Positions 1 through 5,369 of a DNA stretch of 7,244 nt are shown piece by piece (position 1 is the first letter of the stretch; each line of letters opens with the position of its first letter). The DNA comes from Nitrospira sp. (GTDB lineage Bacteria > Nitrospirota > Nitrospiria > Nitrospirales > Nitrospiraceae). A program made the translations under genes and the position numbers. The notes under the pieces were generated by a model. That model made no database searches, was not told where the DNA came from, and was given only the letters and a program-made list of their open reading frames with translations. The stretch lies in the NCBI GenBank assembly GCA_015904075.1, contig JABMDH010000078.1, positions 6,675-13,918 on the forward strand, in the 5' to 3' direction.

Positions 1-2
1 GG

Positions 3-143
3 TCACGATAGTCCGTCCGGCCTGAATGCTCTGAGAAGGTCTGGCAAGATGGTGCGCATCCGTTCCGTCTGGCCAGACAGCAGAGGGTATGGAAGCGGGG
101 CCTTTCCTGGACGATTCGGACTCTCGGATGGCCGCGTTGACAT
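3..143 (-). CDS. possible 46-residue ORF divergent from higB (doubtful)
   Basis: A complete short frame runs from ATG (143, minus strand) to TGA (5-3). The product is basic and rich in Pro and Arg, with no motif I can name. It has no Shine-Dalgarno sequence. Its start codon lies inside the palindrome at 138-149 that overlaps the higB promoter. Another minus-strand frame and one plus-strand frame are also open through most of this stretch, so openness alone is weak evidence of coding. It may instead be the non-coding flank of the toxin-antitoxin module or part of a dispersed repeat. I do not recognise a function. Confidence 0.15.
   Translation of the reverse strand: MSTRPSESPNRPGKAPLPYPLLSGQTERMRTILPDLLRAFRPDGLS
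67..78. repeat. perfect 12-base palindrome
   Basis: GTCTGGCCAGAC is its own reverse complement. The 7-mer GTCTGGC also occurs at 39-45, in direct orientation 28 bases upstream. It could be a regulator site or chance; nothing else supports a function. Confidence 0.3.
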
Positions 144-165
144 GTGTCACGCGGCAGTTTACAGT
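137..165 (+). promoter_or_regulatory. sigma70-like promoter of higBA
   Basis: TTGACA (137-142, a perfect -35) is followed after 17 bases by TACAGT (160-165, four of six matches to TATAAT). The expected transcription start, about 7 bases after the -10, falls on the GTG start codon of higB at 172. The toxin would therefore be translated from a leaderless or nearly leaderless mRNA. This is inferred from sequence only. Confidence 0.55.
138..149. promoter_or_regulatory. palindrome over the higBA -35, possible antitoxin operator
   Basis: TGACA and TGTCA form an inverted repeat around a two-base centre and overlap the -35 hexamer. HigA-type antitoxins are DNA-binding proteins that repress their own promoter through palindromes, so this is a reasonable operator candidate. 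The arms are only five bases, so chance cannot be excluded. Confidence 0.35.
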
Positions 166-171
166 TGATGC

Positions 172-453
172 GTGATCAGAACGTTTGCGGATCGACACAC
201 GGCGGAACTGTATGAGACGGGTAAGGTAAAACGCTTTCCTGCCGAGATCTGGAGTGGAGCTTTACGAAGGTTGCAGTACCTCGATTCGGCTGTCTGTGTC
301 GATGATCTGAAGATTCCCCCAAGCAACCGGCTTCATAGGTTGAAAGAAGATCGAGAGGGCCAGTATTCAATCTCGGTAAACATGAAGTGGCGGATTTGCT
401 TTCGATTTGTCGATGGTGATGCATTTGATGTTGAGCTAACTGACTATCATTGA
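172..453 (+). CDS. higB: HigB-family toxin (RelE/ParE-like mRNA interferase)
   Basis: This 93-residue protein resembles the HigB/'proteic killer' toxins of type II toxin-antitoxin systems, which cut mRNA on the ribosome when not held by their antitoxin. Family marks seen: an N-terminal FADRHT segment, a middle DDLKIPPSNRLHRLK stretch, the QYSISVNMKWRICF core (about residues 64-77) and a C-terminal DVELTDYH with the terminal His. The length is normal for the family. The start is GTG at 172: there is no Shine-Dalgarno sequence, the ATG at 168 is out of frame and opens only a short frame, and the promoter places transcription at about 172. The gene sits directly ahead of higA, toxin first, as is usual for higBA. 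The family call is firm; toxicity is inferred. Confidence 0.88.
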   Translation: MIRTFADRHTAELYETGKVKRFPAEIWSGALRRLQYLDSAVCVDDLKIPPSNRLHRLKEDREGQYSISVNMKWRICFRFVDGDAFDVELTDYH

Positions 454-466
454 TATGAGGTTTGGT

Positions 467-781
467 ATGGCTATTCCCAACAAAGGAGTTCGGAAGGTAC
501 GGCCCACCCATCCGGGAGAGATGCTGCGCGAGGACTTCCTGCCGGACTATGAACTGACTGTTTCCGGATTCGCCAAAGCCATCGGAGTGTCGCGGCAGAC
601 TGTGAATGAAGTGCTTCGGGAGCGGCGCGCTGTGAGTCCGGAGATGGCGCTACGACTTTCAAGGTTGTTTGGCAACACTGCAGAGTTCTGGTTGAACGCC
701 CAGCGAGCGGTTGATCTGTGGGAGGCAGCGAAACAGGCCAAAGGCAGAATCAATCGCATATCCCCGCTGACGGCTGCATAA
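467..781 (+). CDS. higA: HigA-family antitoxin (XRE-type helix-turn-helix)
   Basis: This 104-residue protein neutralises the HigB toxin encoded just upstream and probably represses the shared promoter. It has the family pattern: THPGEMLREDFL near the start, then a helix-turn-helix with AKAIGVSRQTVNEVLRERR, then ALRLSRLFGNTAEFWLNAQ and DLWEAAK. I chose the ATG at 467 because GAGG at 457-460 lies six bases upstream. An in-frame ATG at 455, one base after the higB stop, would add four residues (MRFG) and would suit tight coupling. Either way the genes are co-transcribed with almost no gap. No break or missing part is seen. Confidence 0.88.
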   Translation: MAIPNKGVRKVRPTHPGEMLREDFLPDYELTVSGFAKAIGVSRQTVNEVLRERRAVSPEMALRLSRLFGNTAEFWLNAQRAVDLWEAAKQAKGRINRISPLTAA

Positions 782-796
782 TCGTTTGGCGATGGC

Positions 797-831
797 CTTT
801 CGTTATGTCTGACGAAAGCGGGGTCTGACCC
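797..831. repeat. two small hairpins downstream of higA
   Basis: CTTTCG (797-802) pairs with CGAAAG (813-818) across a 10-base loop. Right after it GGGT (821-824) pairs with ACCC (828-831) across a 3-base loop. No run of T follows either stem at the right place, so this is weak as an intrinsic terminator, although it lies where one would be expected. Confidence 0.25.
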
Positions 832-900
832 TTTAAGTCCGCTCTCGCCTGGAAGACCACGACTGGCAAGATCCTTAAGGAGCGTGAGTCTACCTGATAA

Positions 901-1185
<285 letters not shown>

Positions 1186-1462
1186 CGAGATCCTGTCTAT
1201 TAGAGCAGTGCTGAGCGGTCCTGCGGATGAATCGTGGAGGCGAGGGCATCGTCAGTTGGCAAGCAGTTATGGCTCGAAGGGGGCCGAGGATTGCTCGAAG
1301 CTGGCTTGGCTAAGCGACAAGGCAGCAAGTTCCGCAGGCCAGCAACTGCGAAGCATACTGCGGTCGAGCCGATGCGTTTGAGCCGAGCAGGACTGCCAGC
1401 GCTGCAAGTGATTTGCACGAGGCGAGGGTGCGTGCGATTGACGCTTGACGAATGACGAGGCT
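1186..1462. other. gene-poor stretch with short repeated words
   Basis: Frames of about 70 codons are open on both strands, but their translations show no motif or plausible protein character, so I do not call genes. Repeated words are present: GAGGCGAGGG at 1237-1246 and 1419-1428, GCTCGAAG at 1272-1279 and 1293-1300, and three 7-base units TTGACGC, TTGACGA, ATGACGA at 1438-1458. It could be decayed coding DNA, a small RNA or simple intergenic sequence. I found no tRNA- or rRNA-like pattern. Confidence 0.35.
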
Positions 1463-1645
1463 TCAGTCCGCTTCCGGCTCCGAGCTGCCGTGCTGGTGGG
1501 AGACTTTGTCTTCCTCGAACATCTCGGCCATTTCCTCGGCGATCATGTCGCGATCGTCGGGGACAGAGATGATGGTGAGCTCTTTTCTTGCCTTGGGTTT
1601 CTCGTCAGGCGTCGATGGGTCGGCTTGTTTGGGTGTGTCAGTCAT
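1463..1645 (-). CDS. small acidic hypothetical protein
   Basis: A 60-residue product rich in Asp, Glu, Pro and Lys. After a Pro/Lys-rich first third come ELTIISVPDDRD (about residues 27-38) and an acidic, helix-prone stretch with AEEMAEMFEEDK. I do not recognise the family. I start it at ATG 1645 rather than at the upstream in-frame start at 1660, because TATAGT at 1657-1652 ends six bases before this ATG. No Shine-Dalgarno sequence is visible. It lies 38 bases downstream of the CxxC protein gene on the same strand and could also be read from that gene's transcript. Frames are open on the opposite strand too, so coding is likely but not certain. Confidence 0.45.
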   Translation of the reverse strand: MTDTPKQADPSTPDEKPKARKELTIISVPDDRDMIAEEMAEMFEEDKVSHQHGSSEPEAD

Positions 1646-1651
1646 ACCGTC

Positions 1652-1657
1652 ACTATA
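1652..1657 (-). promoter_or_regulatory. -10-like hexamer of the small acidic protein gene
   Basis: TATAGT on the minus strand matches five of six bases of the -10 consensus and ends six bases before ATG 1645. The -35 is poor; the best match is TCAACA at 1682-1677 with a long 19-base spacer. Transcription would start on or next to the ATG. Confidence 0.3.
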
Positions 1658-1683
1658 CACGAGTAACGCCGGGGCTTGTTGAG

Positions 1684-2043
1684 TTATTCGTAGGCTTCCA
1701 GCGACGATTTCTCCGGGAACTGTCGCTTACAGGTTTGGCACGTCACGAAATAATAGGCGTCGCGGACGGACATCGTGGCTCGGAAGTCCAGACTGACCCC
1801 CTGACGGTTGCAGGCGGTGCAGGCTATCTCTTTCAGTCGATACGGCACGTCCGGTTGCGTGCGCAGGTAGAACTCGGTGTCGGTATGGACAGGGAATATG
1901 TAGTAGCATTTCTTGCAGATGCCGCGCCATTCACCGTCGGTCCCCATGAATCGTTCATCAATCCCGAAGCTGGATTCTTTGCAAATGGCACAGGGGACTG
2001 TGCCGAGGCGCCGTTCGACTTCTTGCTGAGTGATCGTTACCAT
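1684..2043 (-). CDS. double zinc-ribbon-like protein with four CxxC pairs
   Basis: This 119-residue protein has four CxxC pairs: C18/C21, C43/C46, C75/C78 and C102/C105. They form two units of similar spacing (21 and 23 residues between pairs). Each unit carries D-x-R in the middle (DER, DFR) and an aromatic-rich lead into the second pair, which is followed three or four residues later by FP. This suggests an internal duplication of one zinc-binding module. I do not recognise the family; a zinc-stabilised adaptor or nucleic-acid-binding role is only a guess. The start is ATG 2043, not the upstream frame extension, because TATACT at 2058-2053 sits just ahead. No Shine-Dalgarno sequence is seen. 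It is divergent from the phosphatase gene, with 92 bases between the start codons. Confidence 0.7.
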   Translation of the reverse strand: MVTITQQEVERRLGTVPCAICKESSFGIDERFMGTDGEWRGICKKCYYIFPVHTDTEFYLRTQPDVPYRLKEIACTACNRQGVSLDFRATMSVRDAYYFVTCQTCKRQFPEKSSLEAYE

Positions 2044-2052
2044 AATGTTGCG

Positions 2053-2082
2053 AGTATAGCGGGTGGAGAAATGGAATCGCAA
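2053..2082 (-). promoter_or_regulatory. promoter of the CxxC protein gene
   Basis: On the minus strand TTGCGA (2082-2077) and TATACT (2058-2053) are 18 bases apart. The -10 matches five of six consensus bases, the -35 four of six. Only nine bases separate the -10 from ATG 2043, so the leader would be about 0-3 bases. Confidence 0.45.
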
Positions 2083-2099
2083 CAGCGCCAGGGAAAGTC

Positions 2100-2127
2100 T
2101 TGACGCGTGTTGGTATGTCGGTATACT
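2100..2127 (+). promoter_or_regulatory. promoter of the phosphatase gene with palindromic -10
   Basis: TTGACG (2100-2105) and TATACT (2122-2127) are 16 bases apart, each one mismatch from consensus. The -10 ends eight bases before ATG 2136, leaving essentially no leader. The -10 is centred in a 14-base near-palindrome, GTCGGTATACTGAC (2117-2130), with one mismatched pair, which could be a regulator site. Confidence 0.55.
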
Positions 2128-2135
2128 GACGTCCG

Positions 2136-2546
2136 ATGCATCAGATTACCGACCGATTGTTCGTTGGCAATATCTACGATTCCGCGCAGCCCCCGGCACA
2201 GATCAGCGCGCTGTTACTGGTGGCCGAAGAGTATCAGCTCGAAGCGCCGAGTTGGCTGATTGCCGGCAGGATCCCATTCAAAGATTTTGGCGAAGCCGAT
2301 CCGAACGTGTTGGCTGATGCCGTCGGGTGGGTTGAACGGCACATCATGGACCACCACGTGATGGTCTGTTGCCGTGCCGGGATGGGCCGATCTGTGTCCG
2401 TGGCCATGGCCTATTTGTGTTGCGTGGAAGGGATGGCCTATGCCGATGTGCTGAATCTGGTGTTGGTCAAACGACCCGGGGCGCTGCCGCTTCCCAATCT
2501 TGAAGCGGGTATCGAGCATGTTCGGCTGCTGCGTCAGAGTTCTTGA
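2136..2546 (+). CDS. dual-specificity-type protein phosphatase
   Basis: This 136-residue protein has the layout of a minimal cysteine-dependent dual-specificity phosphatase, which removes phosphate from Ser/Thr/Tyr or other small phosphoesters. The opening ITDRLFVGN matches the family's I-x-x-x-L-(Y/F)-(I/L/V)-G start. The P-loop is C79-RAGMG-R85-S86 (CX5R-S). The likely general acid is Asp50 or Asp55 in the loop KDFGEAD. The residue before the nucleophile is Cys78 where most members have His, so the site reads CCRAGMGRS. The later LVLVKRPGALP resembles the family's segment after the active-site helix. It is soluble, with no signal or membrane segment. Its promoter is divergent from the CxxC protein gene; substrate and partner are unknown. 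Confidence 0.85.
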   Translation: MHQITDRLFVGNIYDSAQPPAQISALLLVAEEYQLEAPSWLIAGRIPFKDFGEADPNVLADAVGWVERHIMDHHVMVCCRAGMGRSVSVAMAYLCCVEGMAYADVLNLVLVKRPGALPLPNLEAGIEHVRLLRQSS

Positions 2547-2668
2547 TCCTGTTGGTGTCTGCCGCAACACGTCGATTCCGTTTCCAACCGTGTTCCAACC
2601 CTTTCTTGCAGGCGTTGCCTTTCCAATGACCTCCGTGGCTTAATCGGTCACTATGAGGAGCGACCGAT

Positions 2669-3508
2669 ATGCCGGAATTGCCTGAGGCCGAAGTCGTTGC
2701 CGGTCAGATCCGTGCTGCGCTCATCGGCGCCTGCTTGACTGATTGTTGGGTGGGCCGGAAGGATATTGTCCGGGAGGGGCTTGCATCGCGTTCGTGGTAC
2801 ACGGGGGCCGTCGTGCAGCATGTTCAGCGGTACGGAAAGAGCGTGGCCATTCAGTTCGGTAAGAATCAGGCGGTGCGCTATATCGTCGCCGAATTGGGCA
2901 TGACGGGCCTATTGCTGTTTTCATCGGTGCAGATCAGACACCCACAGCACGTGCATGTGCGCATGACCTTTTCCGGTGGCCGGGAGCCGGAGGTGCGGTA
3001 CTGGAATCCGCGCCGATTCGGAAGACTGTCTCTGTTGGACCAAGAGGGTCTCAATCGATACGTCGCTCGCCGGTTCGGCTGCGATCCCTTGACGGTCTCA
3101 CTAGAAGAGTTTTATCGGCTCCTCAAGAACCGGCGGGGCCGGTTAAAACCACTGCTCATGCACCAACAGGCTGTTGCCGGGATTGGGAACATCTATGCAA
3201 ACGAGATCCTCTTTCGTGCGGGATTGCACCCCAATGTTCAGGCTGATCGTCTTTCGGCTGCCAGAGTCGAACGGCTTTTCCACGTGACCCAGGAGGTGCT
3301 TCACAGCGCGATTGCTTGTGGCGGTTCGAGCGTGCGTGATTTTTTTGCTCCAGATGGAACAGAGGGACAATACAGGCATCGCCACGCCGTGTATGGAAAG
3401 GAGGAGCAACCCTGTCCAAACTTATGCGGCCGGCGCATTCGTCGCGTGAGCGACGAACGCAGCTCCTTTTTCTGCCCGCAATGCCAGAATCCAAGGAAAT
3501 GGAAATAG
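2669..3508 (+). CDS. mutM: formamidopyrimidine-DNA glycosylase (Fpg/MutM type)
   Basis: This 279-residue base-excision repair enzyme removes oxidised purines such as 8-oxoguanine and nicks the DNA by beta/delta elimination. It begins MPELPEAEVV: Pro2 is the Schiff-base nucleophile once Met is removed, and Glu3 is the next catalytic residue. Lys57 in RYGKS matches the conserved lysine. GMTG (77-80) and NPRRFG (113-118) match the DNA-intercalating region. The helix-two-turn-helix is at about 152-188, with GIGNIYANEILFRAGLHP. The C-terminal zinc finger uses C249, C253, C269 and C272. Its first pair is C-x3-C where C-x2-C is usual. Length is normal. The start ATG has GAGGAG eight bases upstream. 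Fpg is favoured over Nei by overall resemblance; the exact substrate is not proven. Confidence 0.93.
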   Translation: MPELPEAEVVAGQIRAALIGACLTDCWVGRKDIVREGLASRSWYTGAVVQHVQRYGKSVAIQFGKNQAVRYIVAELGMTGLLLFSSVQIRHPQHVHVRMTFSGGREPEVRYWNPRRFGRLSLLDQEGLNRYVARRFGCDPLTVSLEEFYRLLKNRRGRLKPLLMHQQAVAGIGNIYANEILFRAGLHPNVQADRLSAARVERLFHVTQEVLHSAIACGGSSVRDFFAPDGTEGQYRHRHAVYGKEEQPCPNLCGRRIRRVSDERSSFFCPQCQNPRKWK

Positions 3509-3514
3509 TTTTCC

Positions 3515-3533
3515 GTTCGACAGGGGATCGAAC
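3515..3533. repeat. 6-base hairpin after mutM
   Basis: GTTCGA (3515-3520) and TCGAAC (3528-3533) pair across a 7-base loop, just after the mutM stop. No T-run follows, so a rho-independent terminator is not supported. It may still mark the 3' end of the mutM mRNA. Apart from the acl promoter I see nothing else in the 199-base gap up to aclB. Confidence 0.3.
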
Positions 3534-3633
3534 ATACCAAAGATTCATGATTACAGGTACTTAGGCAGGTTACGTCAAAGACGGGGCATTCGGTAGGCCT
3601 TTTGATCTGTTTTCACTTAGTTCCTCTGGCGTC

Positions 3634-3662
3634 TTGAGTCATGGGAGTGATTTCGCTACAAT
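3634..3662 (+). promoter_or_regulatory. promoter of the acl (rTCA) operon
   Basis: TTGAGT (3634-3639) and TACAAT (3657-3662) have the ideal 17-base spacing. Transcription would start near 3669 and give a leader of about 39 bases that includes the aclB ribosome-binding site. No operator-like palindrome is seen in it. Confidence 0.65.
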
Positions 3663-3707
3663 CCTGCTCCCCTTGCAGCAGCGTTCACACTTTTGAAGGA
3701 GCGAGTC

Positions 3708-4907
3708 ATGGCTAAGGTGTTGGAAGGTCCCGGAATGGGGCTGATGAAAAAGTGGGGTATCCACGTTCCCAATTATGTCGTCGTCACCTCCGCAGATGAA
3801 CTCACTAAACTTGGGCAGGCCAATGAGTGGTTGAAGCAGTCCAAGCTTGTGGCGAAAGCGCACGAAGCACTGGGTTCGCGATTCAAGCTCGGACTGGTCA
3901 AGGTCGGGTTGGATCTGAACGGTGCGATTGCCGCGACGAAGGAGATGATCGGCCGCCAGGTCGGCAGTATCACGGTGACGCAAGTCATCATCTCCGAAAT
4001 GATCGCCCACAAGGAAGAATATTATTGTGCGGTGAAATCCACCCGCGAGGGCAGCGAAATCCTCGTCGCCAATTGCGGCGGAATCGAAGTGGAATCGAAC
4101 TGGGATCGGGTTAAGCGATTGACGCTGGAGATCGGACAGCAGCCGTCGCCGGAGGCGTTGGAGAAGGTGGTGAAGGAAGCGGGCTTTACCGGGCCGCTTG
4201 CCAAGAAAATGACGGACTTCGCCGGCAAGATGTTCACTTGTTTTGATAGCGAGGATGCGCAGTATCTCGAAGTGAACCCGGTCGTCACCCGCGAGAGCGA
4301 TGGCGAATTGGTCGCCCTCGATGCCGTGACGTTGCTTGACGGCGACGCCAAGTTCCGCCACCCTGACTGGAATTTCCAGTTTGCTGCGGAGTTCGGTCGG
4401 GCCTACTCGAAAAACGAAATGGAAGTGATGGCGGTCGATTCCAAGATCAAGGGGTCGGTCAAGTTCATCGAGATTCCGGGCGGCGATACGGCCATGCTCC
4501 CGGCCGGCGGCGGGGCGAGCGTGTATTACTCCGATGCGGTGGTCGCGCGCGGCGGCAAGTTGGCGAATTATGCCGAGTATTCCGGCGATCCGCCCGATTG
4601 GGCAGTCGAAGTCCTCACCGAAAAAGTCTGTTCCTTACCCGGCATCAAGAACATCATCGTCGGCGGTGCGATCGCTAACTTTACGGATGTGAAAAAGACT
4701 TTCGGCGGCATCATCAACGGGTTCCGCAAGGCCAAGGCCGACGGCAAGATGAAGAATGTGAAAATTTGGGTGCGCCGCGGTGGTCCTCGTGAAAAGGAAG
4801 GGCTCGATGCGATGCGCGCCTTGAAGGACGAGGGCTTCGATATCAACGTCTTCGACCGCAACACGCCGCTGACGGATATTGTCGATAAAGCGCTTCAAAA
4901 ACAGTAA
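3708..4907 (+). CDS. aclB: ATP-citrate lyase, SucC-like subunit AclB
   Basis: With AclA this enzyme cleaves citrate, using ATP and CoA, to acetyl-CoA and oxaloacetate. It is the step that lets the TCA cycle run in reverse for CO2 fixation. The 399-residue protein matches the small subunit of the two-subunit type known from Chlorobium. An ATP-grasp-like N-terminal part contains ISEMIAHKEEYYCAVKSTRE (95-114) and the metal-site segment YLEVNPVV (186-193). A succinyl-CoA-synthetase-like C-terminal part contains LPAGGGASVYYSD (264-276) and VGGAIANFTDVKKTFGG (318-334). The start is ATG 3708, which has GAAGGAG seven to eight bases upstream; an in-frame TTG at 3693 lies ahead of that site. It is first in the operon, appears intact, and is followed after 90 bases by the aclA start. 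Confidence 0.93.
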   Translation: MAKVLEGPGMGLMKKWGIHVPNYVVVTSADELTKLGQANEWLKQSKLVAKAHEALGSRFKLGLVKVGLDLNGAIAATKEMIGRQVGSITVTQVIISEMIAHKEEYYCAVKSTREGSEILVANCGGIEVESNWDRVKRLTLEIGQQPSPEALEKVVKEAGFTGPLAKKMTDFAGKMFTCFDSEDAQYLEVNPVVTRESDGELVALDAVTLLDGDAKFRHPDWNFQFAAEFGRAYSKNEMEVMAVDSKIKGSVKFIEIPGGDTAMLPAGGGASVYYSDAVVARGGKLANYAEYSGDPPDWAVEVLTEKVCSLPGIKNIIVGGAIANFTDVKKTFGGIINGFRKAKADGKMKNVKIWVRRGGPREKEGLDAMRALKDEGFDINVFDRNTPLTDIVDKALQKQ

Positions 4908-4910
4908 CGA

Positions 4911-4978
4911 GGACTCAGGACTAAGGACTGAGTGAGAAGGGCTTTTCTCGGCCCGTAGTCCTCAGCGCTCAGTCCTGA
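4911..4978. repeat. inverted arrays of 7-base units forming a hairpin between aclB and aclA
   Basis: Three tandem 7-mers of the form GGACTNA (GGACTCA, GGACTAA, GGACTGA; 4911-4931) face three of the opposite sense (AGTCCTC, AGCGCTC, AGTCCTG; 4957-4977). TCAGGACT (4915-4922) pairs with AGTCCTGA (4971-4978). CTGAG (4928-4932) pairs with CTCAG (4961-4965), and GGGC (4939-4942) with GCCC (4951-4954), leaving a T-rich loop. No T-run follows, so it is not a classic terminator. It ends 19 bases before the aclA ATG. It may stabilise the mRNA, tune the aclB:aclA ratio or be a dispersed intergenic repeat. Confidence 0.7.
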
Positions 4979-4997
4979 AGGGAAAGAGGAGATTCCG

Positions 4998-5369
4998 ATG
5001 AGTATTTTGGCCAATAAAGACACCCGCGTCGTGATTCAGGGCGGACAGGCCGGTGTCAATGCCGCGCGCCGTATGGCGGAATTCTGCTACCTGATCAAGC
5101 GTCCACTCAACGTCGAAGCGTTCGTCTATCCGCCCGACGCAGGCAAGACCAACGAGGTTCCCTACGGCAGCGGGCTTATCGCCATACCTATTTATAAGAC
5201 CATTGCGGAAGCCACAAAGAACCATCCGACCATCAACACCAGCCTTGTCTATATCGGCGCAGACCGAGCGATGAAGGGCGGGATGGAAGCCCTCGACGAT
5301 TCCCACATTAAGGTGGTATCGAGAGGTGAAGGCGGCCCTCATCGGCAGCTGCACCAATTCATCCTATGA
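4998..5369 (+). pseudogene. aclA: ATP-citrate lyase AclA, N-terminal fragment only
   Basis: Residues 1-108 match the start of the large ATP-citrate lyase subunit (SucD-like CoA-binding region). Marks are MSILANKDTRVVIQGG, AARRMAEFCYLIKRPLNVEA and VYPPDAGKTNEVPYGSG, and the match runs to ALDDSHIKVVS. AGAGGAG lies six bases before the ATG. A full AclA has about 600 residues, so the phospho-histidine region and the C-terminal citrate-synthase-like domain are absent. After about 5319-5326 the frame reads 15 unrelated residues out of the aconitase sequence in the wrong frame and stops at 5369. As written the product cannot work in ATP-citrate lyase. The fragment itself shows no decay, so the break is recent or artificial. 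Confidence 0.85.
5319..5326. other. aclA/acn chimeric junction
   Basis: AclA identity ends with IKVVS (Ser codon 5319-5321, frame of 4998). Aconitase identity starts with VKAALIGSCTNSS (GTG at 5326) one frame away. The eight bases between cannot be assigned to either parent from the sequence alone. No insertion sequence, long repeat or att-like site is seen at the joint, so homologous or transposon-driven excision has no visible support. Confidence 0.8.

Noticed and set aside
820..834. GGGGTCTGACCC-like motif after higA as the end of a mobile or REP element
   Set aside because: Single copy here, no transposase and no matching end within the window.
1234..1455. 73-codon plus-strand frame (and an overlapping minus-strand frame at 1200-1418)
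   Set aside because: No motif, odd composition, opposite-strand frame equally open and no ribosome-binding site or promoter; treated as non-coding.
1588..2103. 171-codon plus-strand frame
   Set aside because: It lies opposite the CxxC protein and the small acidic gene. The minus-strand protein has four regular CxxC pairs and a promoter, so this frame is a shadow.
3511..3540. tRNA T-arm-like words (GTTCGA, GATCGAAC) on both strands
   Set aside because: The flanking 5-base stems do not pair and no acceptor, D or anticodon arm can be built around them.
3572..3604. possible terminator GGC...GCC followed by TTTT before the acl promoter
   Set aside because: Only a three-base stem; too weak to call.
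3639..4361. 240-codon minus-strand frame under aclB
   Set aside because: The plus strand encodes a clear AclB; the antisense frame is a side effect of GC-rich codon use.
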